49,371 nucleotides of DNA from Bacillus sp. ISL-7 (lineage in GTDB: Bacteria > Bacillota > Bacilli > Bacillales_B > DSM-18226). The stretch lies in NCBI RefSeq assembly GCF_018613065.1, contig NZ_JAGGQW010000087.1, positions 1-49,371 on the forward strand, in the 5' to 3' direction. The notes under the pieces are model-generated. The model had not been told where the DNA came from and searched no databases. It saw only the letters and a list, made by a program, of their open reading frames with translations. A program made the position numbers and the translations under genes. Positions 1-8,209 of the stretch are shown in pieces. Each line of letters starts with the position of its first letter. Positions within the stretch are counted from its first letter, which is position 1.

Positions 1-545
1 GGGAAGTTGGTAAAACCGCACCGAATATTTTGGATCGTAATTTCGAAGCAGAAAATCCAAATGAGAAGTGGGTTACCGATATTACAGAGTTTAAATTATT
101 TGGTGAGAAACTCTATCTATCTCCTATATTAGATTTATTTAACGGTGAAATCATTACCTTTACGATTGATTCAAGACCAAGATATTCACTTGTTAAAAAC
201 ATGCTGGACCAGGCAGTTGAACGACTAACTGATAAGGGCAAGTTGCTTATTCACTCGGATCAAGGGTGGCATTACAGAATGCCCCAGTACCAACATGCAC
301 TAAAACAACTTAACATCACGCAGAGTATGTCGCGTAAAGGAAACTGTTACGATAACGCAGTAATGGAGAACTTTTTTGGTATCTTAAAATCAGAATTTTT
401 ATATACACAAGAGTTTGAAGATGTTGAACAATTTAAACAAGAATTAGCAATTTATATCGATTATTACAATAAAAAACGAATTAAGACAAAATTAAAAGGT
501 TTGAGTCCGGTGCAATACCGTACTCAAACCCTAGTAGCTGCTTAA
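1..545 (+). CDS. IS3-family transposase OrfB, 5' end cut by window
   Basis: This is the C-terminal catalytic half of an IS3-family DDE integrase/transposase (rve domain). The reading frame is already open at position 3 and continues into codons for KTAPNILDRNF, so the visible TTG at 30 is not the start. The three catalytic acidic residues are present: Asp in WVTDITEF, Asp in HSDQGWHY and Glu in NAVMENFFGILKSE. The C-terminal tail with YYNKKRIKTKLKGLSP is typical of the family. In IS3 elements OrfB is normally made as an OrfAB fusion by -1 frameshifting, and OrfA is not visible here. The visible part carries no inactivating mutation. Confidence 0.93.
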   Translation, partial: EVGKTAPNILDRNFEAENPNEKWVTDITEFKLFGEKLYLSPILDLFNGEIITFTIDSRPRYSLVKNMLDQAVERLTDKGKLLIHSDQGWHYRMPQYQHALKQLNITQSMSRKGNCYDNAVMENFFGILKSEFLYTQEFEDVEQFKQELAIYIDYYNKKRIKTKLKGLSPVQYRTQTLVAA

Positions 546-575
546 TTAAATTACCTGTCTAACTTTTCGGGGTCA
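1..575 (+). mobile_element. Right part of an IS3-family insertion sequence (IS150-like)
   Basis: The window opens inside an IS3-family element. The orfB transposase runs to 545, and the right terminal inverted repeat lies at about 553-575, read outward-in as TGACCCCGAAAAGTTAGACA. Its outer end is the TG/CA dinucleotide usual for the family. The left end and orfA lie outside the window, so the target duplication cannot be checked. The element abuts a truncated ABC-transporter gene, which suggests insertion or deletion damage here. Confidence 0.85.
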
Positions 576-611
576 CTTCATGTCCGGTCAGTTTAATTTT
601 AGGGATTTATT

Positions 612-633
612 TTTTGTGAAATATTTCACAAAA
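612..633. promoter_or_regulatory. Rex/Fnr-type operator palindrome
   Basis: A 22-bp perfect palindrome centred between 622 and 623. Its core TTGTGAAATATTTCACAA (614-631) fits the Rex operator pattern TTGTGAA-N4-TTCACAA exactly, and it also contains the Bacillus Fnr half-sites TGTGA-N6-TCACA. It lies between the IS right end and a 5'-truncated gene, so its original target promoter is uncertain. Assignment to Rex or Fnr is by motif only. Confidence 0.6.
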
Positions 634-663
634 TGTTCAATAATAGGGCGGATAGGATAATGA

Positions 664-1323
664 TTTACGAAGGATATTCCAATATTGTTAACCGCCATTA
701 CTGATCCACTCGGGGCCGAACTTGTCAAAAGTCTGGAAAAGCCAGGCGGGAATGCGACAGGCACATCTGATACGCACCCAGATGCGATAAAGAATACGAT
801 TGCTGCAATTAAAACATTTTTCCCCGATGCCAAGAAGGTAGGCATCATACATAACAATGGTGAACCCAACTCTGTTGTAAATGTTAAACACGCGAAAACC
901 GCATTAGAGGCAGCAGGGCTGGAGGCGGTTGAAACAACCATAACTGCTAGTTCCGAAGTAAAACAAGCAGCCGAGTCAATGGTAGGGCGTGCGGACGTAT
1001 TATACATTCCAAAGGACAACACCGTTGTTTCCGCCCTAGAATCGGTTATAACTGTAGCCAACGCCCAAAATATCCCAACCTTTGTCGGTGAAGGCGATTC
1101 TGTAAAACGTGGAACCTTCTCATCTTATGGATTTGACTATCACGATCTAGGATACTCTACCGGAAAAATGGCTGTGGAAATTCTTAAAGGAAAGAAACCT
1201 AACGAAATTCCAGTTGGCTTCCCGGAAAACCTTGAGCTGTTTATCAACAAAAAAGGAGCTAAGGAGGAAGGAATCAAATTAACAGAGGAGATGCTGAAGA
1301 ACGCGAAGATAGTAGGAGAATGA
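664..1323 (+). pseudogene. 5'-truncated ABC transporter substrate-binding protein (ABC_sub_bind/TrpX-like family)
   Basis: The open frame begins after a stop at 661 and encodes about 219 residues of the PF04392-type substrate-binding fold. It opens with DIPILLTAITDPLGAELV and continues with PGGNATGTSD, the hinge-region signature of these proteins. Full-length members have about 320-340 residues with a lipoprotein signal and first lobe. Both are missing, and the upstream 90 bp is unrelated. The downstream permease and ATPase genes usual for this family are also absent. The remaining frame is intact to its stop. It is probably a non-functional remnant of a tryptophan/aromatic or branched amino-acid type importer, possibly lost through IS-linked deletion. 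Confidence 0.8.
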
Positions 1324-1443
1324 AATCTATATTTCTTTATAACTGAGAGGTTCCTTGGAAAGGAAATATATTTCTCAAAAAGCACTTGCTCGTGTTAGTT
1401 AAAGGTTACCGTTTTGAGGTTCACGAATACAAATTGACTCACG

Positions 1444-1477
1444 AAATGGCATGCGAATTGACGCATGCCATTTTTTT
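1444..1477 (+). terminator. Rho-independent terminator
   Basis: A perfect 12-bp stem (1444-1455 with 1462-1473) with a 6-nt loop is followed by a run of seven T. It closes transcription of the truncated binding-protein region. On the opposite strand it may also serve the convergent glutaredoxin gene. Confidence 0.8.
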
Positions 1478-1505
1478 GTTATATAGCTTTAACTTATTAC
1501 AGACA

Positions 1506-1748
1506 TTAAACCCCAAATAATTCAGCGAATTTAGCTTGATCAAATCCTAGGATGAACTCTTCATTATCTTGGTCTTTGATAACAGTTACTGGTGTAGCAG
1601 AAGCACCTAGTTCAATAAGTTCTTGCAGATATTGCTCGTTTTTACGAATATCTTTTTCTTCAAACTCAATCCCATTTTCTTTTAACCATAGCTTTTCCGC
1701 ATGACAAGGTGGGCACGTCTCTTGGGAATAAATAATCACTTTTTTCAT
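1506..1748 (-). CDS. Glutaredoxin family protein (80 aa)
   Basis: A small cytoplasmic thioredoxin-fold redox protein of the glutaredoxin/NrdH size class. It has the active site CPPC at residues 12-15 and the cis-proline segment ASATPVTVI near residue 52. Such proteins reduce protein disulfides or glutathione/bacillithiol mixed disulfides, but the partner cannot be read from the sequence. Start choice is supported by a GGAGG ribosome site 8 bases before the ATG. It is a single-gene unit facing the IS-damaged region. It has no ribonucleotide reductase neighbour, so a specific NrdH role is not supported. Confidence 0.88.
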   Translation of the reverse strand: MKKVIIYSQETCPPCHAEKLWLKENGIEFEEKDIRKNEQYLQELIELGASATPVTVIKDQDNEEFILGFDQAKFAELFGV

Positions 1749-1854
1749 TTTACGACCTCCACTTCATAATAGTCATTCTACACTGAATTCTCTTTTCGTG
1801 TGTAATTTATAATCTTTAGTTCAATATTCAACGGAATATATATTTAATAAAACT

Positions 1855-1888
1855 CGAACGTTATTTAACGTTTTTTTATTAACGTTCG
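1855..1888. repeat. Inverted repeat CGAACGTTA / TAACGTTCG
   Basis: Two 9-bp perfect arms (1855-1863 and 1880-1888) are separated by 16 bases that contain a T tract and a partial third copy (AACGTT). It lies just upstream of the distal sstT promoter and downstream of the divergent glutaredoxin gene. It could be an operator or a weak terminator. Confidence 0.45.
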
Positions 1889-1909
1889 TGTTTTACCTTA
1901 AAAAATTAC

Positions 1910-1938
1910 TTGATTCATAGAAATTAATAAGTTAATAT
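1910..1938 (+). promoter_or_regulatory. Distal sigma-A promoter of sstT
   Basis: TTGATT at 1910-1915, a 17-bp spacer and TAATAT at 1933-1938. The expected start is near 1945, giving a leader of about 330 nt. Confidence 0.5.
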
Positions 1939-2138
1939 AGTCAAATAACAAACAATGTGAATGAGGTGAAAAAATCTTAATCTCAAGAAAAGAAGTGTGG
2001 CAGGATATTTAGTGAAAAATCACAGCTTTGAATTATTACTATTACTCTTTTTATTTACGCTGGATCATCAGAGGCACTCATATTTTAGAGCAGTGGCTTA
2101 TTTGTATTATTTACTACATTTAACAAAAAATAATACTA

Positions 2139-2167
2139 TTGTAATATGTCTAAATATTCTTTATAAT
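2139..2167 (+). promoter_or_regulatory. Proximal sigma-A promoter of sstT
   Basis: TTGTAA at 2139-2144, a 17-bp spacer and a perfect TATAAT at 2162-2167. The expected start is near 2174, about 100 nt before the sstT start codon. Confidence 0.55.
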
Positions 2168-2274
2168 ACTATTTGTTGGATAATAATTCAGTTGAGTAAG
2201 TGGAGAGTGAACATGCACATCTAAATAGACAATGAATGTTGCAATATTATCTTAAACAAGTGGGGGAATATATC

Positions 2275-3513
2275 TTGAAAAAACTATTGAATAAGTGGAA
2301 TCATATGAGTCTGGTAAAACAAATAATTGTAGGTTTGATTATTGGTATTATCCTGGCGGTTACGATCCCAGAAGTAGCAAAACCCGTTGTAATTTTAGGT
2401 TCTTTATTTGTAGGTGCATTAAAAGCAATAGCACCAGTGCTGGTACTTTTCTTGGTTATGGCAGCCATAGCTCAACATAAGAGTGGTCATAAAACAAATA
2501 TGAAAACTGTTATTGTTCTTTATCTTTTAGGGACGTTTTTAGCAGGATTTACTGCGGTTATTGTAAGCTTTATTTTTCCTGTAAGCTTAACACTTGCAAA
2601 GGGTGCTGAGGAGTTGGCGGCTCCTGGTGGTGTGGTAGAGGTACTCAAAGCATTACTGATGAACGTTGTGGATAACCCAGTGAAGGCTATTTTTAATGCG
2701 AACTATATCGGTATTCTAGCTTGGGCTATAGTCCTTGGTGTGGCTTTAAAGAATGCCCCGGATACGACAAAAACAATGATTTCTAATTTTTCAGATGCCG
2801 TATCCAAAGTAGTTACATGGGTCATTAAGCTTGCACCATTTGGAATCATGGGTCTAGTTATTGAGTCTATTACTACAAATGGAATTGAATCTTTACTAAG
2901 TTATGGAAAATTACTTTTAGTTTTGATTGGCTGCATGATCTTTGTGGCACTAGTTGTTAATCCAATCATTGTGTTTGTTGCCATTCGTCAGAACCCATAC
3001 CCGCTTGTTTTTAAGTGCATAAGGGAAAGTGGTATTACAGCATTCTTTACACGCAGCTCGGCTGCGAACATTCCAGTCAATATGAGATTATGTGAAAAAC
3101 TAGGATTAGATAAGGATACCTATTCTGTATCAATTCCACTAGGCGCCACCGTCAATATGGCTGGTGCAGCAGTTACGATTTCTGTTTTGACACTTGCAGC
3201 GGTTCATACATTAGGAATTCAAGTGGATATACCTACAGCAATCATCCTCAGCGTACTCTCAGCTGTATGTGCTTGCGGTGCTTCAGGGGTTGCTGGTGGT
3301 TCCTTATTGCTTATTCCTCTGGCATGCAGCTTATTTGGAATTCCAGCTGATGTGGCTATGCAAGTAGTTGGGGTGGGCTTTATCATCGGAGTTTTACAAG
3401 ACTCTTTTGAAACGGCACTGAACTCATCCACAGACGTACTATTCACAGCGACTGCTGAATTTAATAAGATGCGTAAAGAAGGAAAAAACATAGATATCCA
3501 AAAGGCATCATAA
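2275..3513 (+). CDS. sstT: Serine/threonine:Na+ symporter SstT
   Basis: A membrane symporter of the dicarboxylate/amino acid:cation symporter (DAACS) family that imports serine and threonine with sodium. At 412 residues it matches SstT length. It has multiple hydrophobic segments and the family's C-terminal substrate region: the [12 protein letters not shown] segment, then GASGVAGGS and the final [13 protein letters not shown] motif of SstT. The TTG at 2275 is preferred over a TTG at 2236 because a GGGGGAA ribosome site lies 8 bases before it and [13 protein letters not shown] is the usual SstT beginning. It is monocistronic, with two upstream promoters and a strong terminator directly after the gene. 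Confidence 0.93.
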   Translation: MKKLLNKWNHMSLVKQIIVGLIIGIILAVTIPEVAKPVVILGSLFVGALKAIAPVLVLFLVMAAIAQHKSGHKTNMKTVIVLYLLGTFLAGFTAVIVSFIFPVSLTLAKGAEELAAPGGVVEVLKALLMNVVDNPVKAIFNANYIGILAWAIVLGVALKNAPDTTKTMISNFSDAVSKVVTWVIKLAPFGIMGLVIESITTNGIESLLSYGKLLLVLIGCMIFVALVVNPIIVFVAIRQNPYPLVFKCIRESGITAFFTRSSAANIPVNMRLCEKLGLDKDTYSVSIPLGATVNMAGAAVTISVLTLAAVHTLGIQVDIPTAIILSVLSAVCACGASGVAGGSLLLIPLACSLFGIPADVAMQVVGVGFIIGVLQDSFETALNSSTDVLFTATAEFNKMRKEGKNIDIQKAS

Positions 3514-3520
3514 TAAAGTA

Positions 3521-3551
3521 AAAACCCTCTTTCAGCGGATAGAGGGTTTTT
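3521..3551 (+). terminator. Rho-independent terminator of sstT
   Basis: Perfect 10-bp stem AAAACCCTCT / AGAGGGTTTT with a 10-nt loop, ending in a T run, 8 bases after the sstT stop. Confidence 0.85.
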
Positions 3552-3776
3552 GCTTTATTATATGACATATTTCTTATCCAAGGAAAATGGTCAACCTATT
3601 ACATACTCTAATAGCTCGTGTTAGACACCTTTTTTGAAATGCTTATTATACATATTTTTGTATATTTATAAATCAGAAGACCCATGCAGATGGAAAAAAC
3701 TATCTTCTAATGCCTAAAATATGAAAACGCTTACTAAAAAAACAGCATAAATATTCAAAAAATTTACTAAAAAAGA

Positions 3777-3805
3777 TTGTCAAACTACGTTTTTTAAAAT
3801 ATAAT
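3777..3805 (+). promoter_or_regulatory. Sigma-A promoter of glutamine synthetase gene
   Basis: TTGTCA at 3777-3782, a 17-bp spacer and a perfect TATAAT at 3800-3805. The expected transcription start is near 3812, immediately before the GlnR/TnrA box. The 342-bp gap 3514-3855 otherwise holds only the sstT terminator and AT-rich spacer. Confidence 0.75.
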
Positions 3806-3816
3806 CTATTTATTGA

Positions 3817-3833
3817 TGTAACAAAATATAACA
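3817..3833 (+). promoter_or_regulatory. GlnR/TnrA operator
   Basis: TGTAACAAAATATAACA is an exact match to the nitrogen-regulator site TGTNA-N7-TNACA bound by GlnR and TnrA in Bacillus. It begins about 5 bp after the predicted transcription start, a position that favours repression (roadblock or promoter occlusion) rather than activation. No glnR gene lies next to it. Confidence 0.75.
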
Positions 3834-3855
3834 TGAAATTGCGAGGTAATATAAC

Positions 3856-5220
3856 ATGACAAAAACATTCATTTCAAACGCACCTGCAGTTGCAACAACT
3901 TTTGAACAAATTAAAGAAACGATTAACGAAAAAAGTGTTGAACTATTACACTTGCAATTTGTCGATATAGAAGGGATCTTAAAGCACGTTACGGTAACAG
4001 TTGAACAACTAGAAGATGTCGTAGAGGGTAAAATGATGTTTGATGGTTCTTCGATTAAAGGTTTTTCACCAATTAATAAATCGGACCTTTATCTGCAACC
4101 AGATTTAACTACTTTTGCGGTTCTTCCTTGGACAGTTGAAGAGGGGTATGCGGAAGCACGTTTCTTATGTTCTGTTAAGAACCCAGACGGTACACTGTTT
4201 GAAGGAGATACAAGAAATGTGCTGAAGAAAACTGTGGATCGTGCTGCCGATCATGGTTACACCATTTCAGTTGGTCCTGAGTTAGAGTTTTTCCTTTTTA
4301 AAACGGATGAAAATGGGTATGCAACGCAAGAACTTAGTGATAAAGCAGGCTATTTCGAGCCATCTCCACATGATCTTGGCGAGCGCGTTCGTTTAGAAAT
4401 TTACCGTGCCTTAAAAGCAATGGGCTTTACGATTGAAGCATCTCACCACGAAGTTGCAGAAGGACAACATGAAATTAACTTTAAGTATGCTGATGTATTA
4501 ACGGCAGCTGACCTATCAACTACGTATAAATGGGTCGTCAAGACGGTTGCGAAGAAATTCGGTTTGCACGCTACATTTATGCCGAAACCAGTATTTGGAA
4601 TCAACGGTTCTGGAATGCATGTCAACATGTCTTTCTTTGAAGGAAGCGAAAATGCCTTCTTCGATCCTTCAGATGAGTTACAATTGTCGGAAAAAGCCTA
4701 CCAATTTATTGCTGGTGTGCTAGAAAACGTGAAGAGCTTTACGGCTGTAACAAACCCGCTAGTAAACTCTTACAAGCGTTTAGTGCCAGGCTATGAAGCA
4801 CCTTGTTATATCGCTTGGTCTGCTTCTAACCGTTCAGCACTAATTCGTATTCCAGCCAAGAAAGGTTTGGCGACACGTGTGGAATTACGCTGTCCAGATC
4901 CATCCGCAAACCCTTACTTAACGTTTGCTGTTATTGCTGCAGCAGGTTTAGATGGAATTGAACAAGGATTAGAAGCGCCAGCTCCAATTAATGAGGATAT
5001 CTTCCATATGACGGAAGAGGAAAGAGCCTTCCGGGGTATTGATAACCTGCCTGGTAGCTTAGCAGAGTCAATCAAAGCATTAGAATCAGGTGAGATTGCT
5101 GCTAAAACACTAGGAGAGCATGTATACAGCGAGTATGTCTCATTGAAGAAATCAGAATGGGATAGCTACCGTACAGCAGTTCACTCATGGGAAATCGATA
5201 ACTATCATACAAAATTCTAA
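3856..5220 (+). CDS. glnA: Glutamine synthetase, type I (stand-alone paralogue)
   Basis: A cytoplasmic dodecameric GSI enzyme that makes glutamine from glutamate, ammonia and ATP. The 454 residues include the beta-grasp domain (about 25-110) with MFDGSSIKGF, the metal-site segment GPELEFFLF, the HHEVAEGQHE loop, the ATP-site NGSGMH, and GYEAPCY carrying the conserved Glu of the flap. It is 10 residues longer at the N-terminus than B. subtilis GlnA. The residue aligned with B. subtilis Arg62, needed for glutamine/AMP feedback inhibition, is Pro72 here (FSPINKSD instead of FVRIEESD). There is no glnR upstream, but a GlnR/TnrA box sits at the promoter. It is likely a second, differently regulated glutamine synthetase; whether another glnRA exists elsewhere is outside this window. 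Confidence 0.93.
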   Translation: MTKTFISNAPAVATTFEQIKETINEKSVELLHLQFVDIEGILKHVTVTVEQLEDVVEGKMMFDGSSIKGFSPINKSDLYLQPDLTTFAVLPWTVEEGYAEARFLCSVKNPDGTLFEGDTRNVLKKTVDRAADHGYTISVGPELEFFLFKTDENGYATQELSDKAGYFEPSPHDLGERVRLEIYRALKAMGFTIEASHHEVAEGQHEINFKYADVLTAADLSTTYKWVVKTVAKKFGLHATFMPKPVFGINGSGMHVNMSFFEGSENAFFDPSDELQLSEKAYQFIAGVLENVKSFTAVTNPLVNSYKRLVPGYEAPCYIAWSASNRSALIRIPAKKGLATRVELRCPDPSANPYLTFAVIAAAGLDGIEQGLEAPAPINEDIFHMTEEERAFRGIDNLPGSLAESIKALESGEIAAKTLGEHVYSEYVSLKKSEWDSYRTAVHSWEIDNYHTKF

Positions 5221-5226
5221 TTTAAG

Positions 5227-5274
5227 AAGCGGGACAACAGGACTGATAAAAGCCCTAGTTGCCCGCTTTTTTTA
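5227..5274 (+). terminator. Rho-independent terminator of glutamine synthetase gene
   Basis: GC-rich stem AAGCGGG-a-CAAC with GTTGCCCGCTT (one bulged A), followed by an eight-base T run. Confidence 0.8.
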
Positions 5275-5382
5275 TTTTATAAAAATAATGAAAAGAACAG
5301 CCTCTAATAAGAGACTGTCATCCAGTATTGGTTTCTTGCACAAAATTTATTATTCCAAGCTAGATTAATCCTGAATGCTATT

Positions 5383-5616
5383 TCACTTACAGTGATGCCA
5401 TGCCTTCTTAAATAGGCATAATCCGAAGATAAGGAATGCAAGGAAGCCAATTAAAGCGATAAGGAAGTTTAGAACGGTAACAAATAATCCGGTTAGGCCG
5501 ATTACTCCAAGCAAGATAGTCACCCAGCCCAATTCTACAAACAATAACCAAATAACACCTGTTAAAAATCCAAGAAAAATCCCAAAAATGCCACAGGAAC
5601 AATGGTTATGACCCAT
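5383..5616 (-). CDS. Small two-helix membrane protein with Cys/His-rich ends (77 aa)
   Basis: I do not recognise this family. The protein has two long hydrophobic segments (about residues 9-38 and 42-70) and polar, potentially metal-binding ends: MGHNHCSCG at the start and KKAWHHCK at the end. The start is well supported by AGGAGGTG seven bases before the ATG. It is a lone gene convergent with glutamine synthetase. Expression, perhaps in sporulation, is plausible for a small Bacillus membrane protein but nothing in the sequence proves it. Confidence 0.7.
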   Translation of the reverse strand: MGHNHCSCGIFGIFLGFLTGVIWLLFVELGWVTILLGVIGLTGLFVTVLNFLIALIGFLAFLIFGLCLFKKAWHHCK

Positions 5617-5861
5617 CTGATTTCACCTCCTGTCTATTTATGGTTGTTCGATATTAATGTATGCAGTTGCTTGACAACTTGTTTATGCAAACACGAAAAG
5701 CGGGCTCAAAGAAGGCGCTAATAAAAAGTTTCTGACACTTTTGCACTAATTGTGTTTATATAGTAGTAGAGGAAAACGTTATTGGGATTGGGCCGAAAGA
5801 ATACTATCCCTTCATACATAACGAACAATAAAATGGATTGTTAGGAGAAAGGAAGATTTCT

Positions 5862-6935
5862 ATGCATTTAAACACAAAACTATGTGACCTACTGGATATT
5901 GCCTATCCAATTATCCAAGCTGGAATGGCTGGAGGTCCTACAACCGTGGATCTTGTTGCTAGTGTATCTAACGCTGGTGGGTTAGGGACTTTGGGTGCGG
6001 CCTATATGAAACCGGAGGAAATAAGAAAAGCTATCAGGGAAATTAAGGATCGGACAACAAAGCCATTTGCCGTGAACTTGTTTTGTACAAATTTGAAAGA
6101 TCAATATGAAGGAGTCGAAGAGTCACAGAAGGTACTTAATGACATTAGAGGGAAATTAGGGATCGAATTCACTGAACAACAAGTCGTAACGAACAACTTT
6201 TTTGAGGAACAGTTTGAAGTATTAATCGATGAAAACGTACCTGTCATTTCAACTGCATTCGGTGTCCTTCCCAAAGATAAAATGACAGTCGCAAAGCAAC
6301 ATAACATCATCATTACTACCATGGTAACAACCGTTCGTGAAGCGAAACTTGCTGAGGATAGTGGGGTAGATATCATTATTGCCCAAGGGAGTGACGCTGG
6401 TGGTCATCGAGGAACTTTTGAAATTGAAAAAAACACCCATGGTGCAGCAATCGGAACCTTTTCACTTGTTCCTCAGATCGTGGATGCTGTTACGGTGCCG
6501 GTTGTTGCTGCAGGGGGAATTATGGATAGTCGCGGCCTAGTTGCCTCCTTAGCTTTAGGTGCGCAGGGGGTGCAAATGGAGACCGCTTTCTTAACGACCC
6601 TTGAGTCGGGAGCACATCCTGTATATAAACAATCACTAATCAACAGTACAGAAGAAAGTACGGTTATCACGAAAGTATTTTCCGGCCGTCCAGCGAGGGG
6701 AATCAACAATGCTTTTATTCAAACGTACCATGACGCCAATATCTCTCCAGCTGATTTCCCAACCCAAAATACCCTGACAAATGATATTCGTAGAGAAGCA
6801 GCTTTGCAAAATAATCCCGAATATATGTCATTATGGGCAGGTCAGGCAACAAGACTATTACAAAACGAAGTATTCGCTAGTAAAATTATCCATGATTTAG
6901 TTACAGGTGCCACACGTTTACTATCTTTCAAATAG
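5862..6935 (+). CDS. Nitronate monooxygenase / 2-nitropropane dioxygenase family flavoprotein
   Basis: An FMN-dependent TIM-barrel enzyme of the NMO family, 357 residues. The N-terminal PIIQAGMAGGPT phosphate-loop segment, the GSDAGGHRG motif near residue 182, and the VVAAGGIMD and LALGAQGVQMET FMN-binding segments are all present. Family members oxidise nitronates such as propionate-3-nitronate. Related FabK proteins are enoyl-ACP reductases, so the substrate is not certain. The ATG at 5862 is preferred over a TTG at 5838 because AGGAGAAAGGA lies 9-19 bases before it. It is a single gene followed 143 bp later by prs. Confidence 0.85.
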   Translation: MHLNTKLCDLLDIAYPIIQAGMAGGPTTVDLVASVSNAGGLGTLGAAYMKPEEIRKAIREIKDRTTKPFAVNLFCTNLKDQYEGVEESQKVLNDIRGKLGIEFTEQQVVTNNFFEEQFEVLIDENVPVISTAFGVLPKDKMTVAKQHNIIITTMVTTVREAKLAEDSGVDIIIAQGSDAGGHRGTFEIEKNTHGAAIGTFSLVPQIVDAVTVPVVAAGGIMDSRGLVASLALGAQGVQMETAFLTTLESGAHPVYKQSLINSTEESTVITKVFSGRPARGINNAFIQTYHDANISPADFPTQNTLTNDIRREAALQNNPEYMSLWAGQATRLLQNEVFASKIIHDLVTGATRLLSFK

Positions 6936-7078
6936 TTTGGGACAAACCATGCTTCTAAAACTCGTTGAAAAAAGAGTATGGATATTTAGAATTCCTACCA
7001 TTGTAGCGTTGAATATAGTAAAATAAGTGAGGATTAAAAAATTAACTACAGAAATTGAAATAGTGTGGAGGATCTAAG

Positions 7079-8029
7079 GTGACATACCAACAAAACAAAA
7101 GATTTAAACTTTTTTCATTGAATTCAAATCAAAAGCTAGCAGCAGAGATGGCAGAGCTATTGGGCTGTGAGTTAGGCAAAAGTTCAGTATCTCATTTTAG
7201 TGATGGAGAGATTCAAATCCATATAGAAGAAAGTGTTCGAGGCAGTGAAGTATATATCGTTCAATCTACTTCCTACCCTGTTAATGATAATATTTTGGAA
7301 CTCCTCATTATGATTGATGCCTTAAAAAGAGCATCAGTTGGAGTAATCAATGTTGTCATTCCATACTATGGGTATGGACGGCAGGACAGAAAGGCACGTT
7401 CGCGCGAGCCAATTACGGCAAAACTAGTCGCTAACCTTTTAGAAACTACTGGAGCAACTAGAATTCTTACAATGGACCTCCACACATCACAAATTCAAGG
7501 TTTCTTTGATATCCCTGTTGAACATCTATATGGTGTTCCAATCCTTGGACAGTATTTTCAGGAAAAGGGATTGGAAGATATTGTTATTGTGGCGCCTCAT
7601 AACGGCAGTATCGGCAGAGCGAGGAAAGTGGCCAACCTATTACATGCTCCAATTGCTCTGATCGATAAAAGAAGATTTGAAGAAAATAGTGTCGAAACCA
7701 CTAATGTAGTTGGTAATGTAGAAGGAAAAAATGTGATTATTATTGACGATTTAATTGATACAGGAGAAACTATTGCGTTAGCAGCTAAGGCACTAGCAGA
7801 AAATGGGGCTAAAGCGATCTATGCAGGATGTACTCATCCTGTTTTTACAGACAAGGCGATTGAAAAAATTGAAGCATCACCAATTAAGGAATTAGTGGTG
7901 ACGAATACAATTCAGTTACCTGAAGATAAAGTCATTAGCAAAATCAAAACGATATCTGTTGCTCCATTGCTTGTAGAGGCAATCGATCGGATTCATAATG
8001 AAAAAGCAGTAAGTCCGTTATTTGAATAA
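7079..8029 (+). CDS. prs: Ribose-phosphate pyrophosphokinase (divergent paralogue)
   Basis: A cytoplasmic PRPP synthetase family protein (316 aa): ribose 5-phosphate plus ATP gives PRPP and AMP. The catalytic flexible loop [11 protein letters not shown] (101-111) and the [12 protein letters not shown] segment are well conserved. Two active-site segments differ from the usual Bacillus enzyme. The PDHGG segment reads PHNGS (173-177), and the ribose-phosphate loop DDxxDTAGT/DTGGT reads DDLIDTGET (223-231). It is not in the glmU-prs-ctc context of the housekeeping gene, so it is probably a second copy with altered kinetics or regulation. The start is GTG at 7079 after GGAGGATC. Confidence 0.87.
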   Translation: MTYQQNKRFKLFSLNSNQKLAAEMAELLGCELGKSSVSHFSDGEIQIHIEESVRGSEVYIVQSTSYPVNDNILELLIMIDALKRASVGVINVVIPYYGYGRQDRKARSREPITAKLVANLLETTGATRILTMDLHTSQIQGFFDIPVEHLYGVPILGQYFQEKGLEDIVIVAPHNGSIGRARKVANLLHAPIALIDKRRFEENSVETTNVVGNVEGKNVIIIDDLIDTGETIALAAKALAENGAKAIYAGCTHPVFTDKAIEKIEASPIKELVVTNTIQLPEDKVISKIKTISVAPLLVEAIDRIHNEKAVSPLFE

Positions 8030-8041
8030 GTTTATTGTTTG

Positions 8042-8072
8042 AAGCCAACTATATATTTTGTTGGCTTTTTTA
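8042..8072 (+). terminator. Rho-independent terminator of prs
   Basis: Stem AAGCCAAC / GTTGGCTT (8042-8049 with 8060-8067) followed by T-rich sequence. Confidence 0.8.
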
Positions 8073-8149
8073 TTTGTTAGAGAATCTAGAAAAAGTTTAT
8101 GACCAGATAATAAACCCTGGTATTGGGCAGGAGTTATAAATCTAAATAA

Positions 8150-8177
8150 TTTACAATGATTTTTAAAATGATATTAT
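8150..8177 (+). promoter_or_regulatory. Possible sigma-A promoter of acyl-CoA synthetase gene
   Basis: TTTACA at 8150-8155 and TATTAT at 8172-8177 with a 16-bp spacer. It would place the FapR-like palindrome about 25-40 bp downstream of the start. Confidence 0.35.
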
Positions 8178-8209
8178 TGTAAGAGTGAATATTATTTTAA
8201 TAGCTTGTT

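Larger units (their letters stand above)
1749..2274. other. Intergenic leader region upstream of sstT
   Basis: This 526-bp gap holds no convincing gene. It contains an AT-rich inverted repeat (1855-1888), two good sigma-A promoters (1910-1938 and 2139-2167) and, from the first promoter, a leader of about 330 nt. I found no T-box, lysine or other known riboswitch motif. A 75-codon frame at 1997-2224 has no ribosome site and a composition typical of AT-rich spacer. Confidence 0.55.

Noticed and set aside
588..1061. 157-codon minus-strand frame
   Set aside because: It is antisense to the substrate-binding pseudogene, has no ribosome site, and shows no known motif.
1997..2224. 75-codon open frame rich in Leu, Tyr and Ile
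   Set aside because: No ribosome site, AT-rich composition, and it lies across the sstT leader and proximal promoter.
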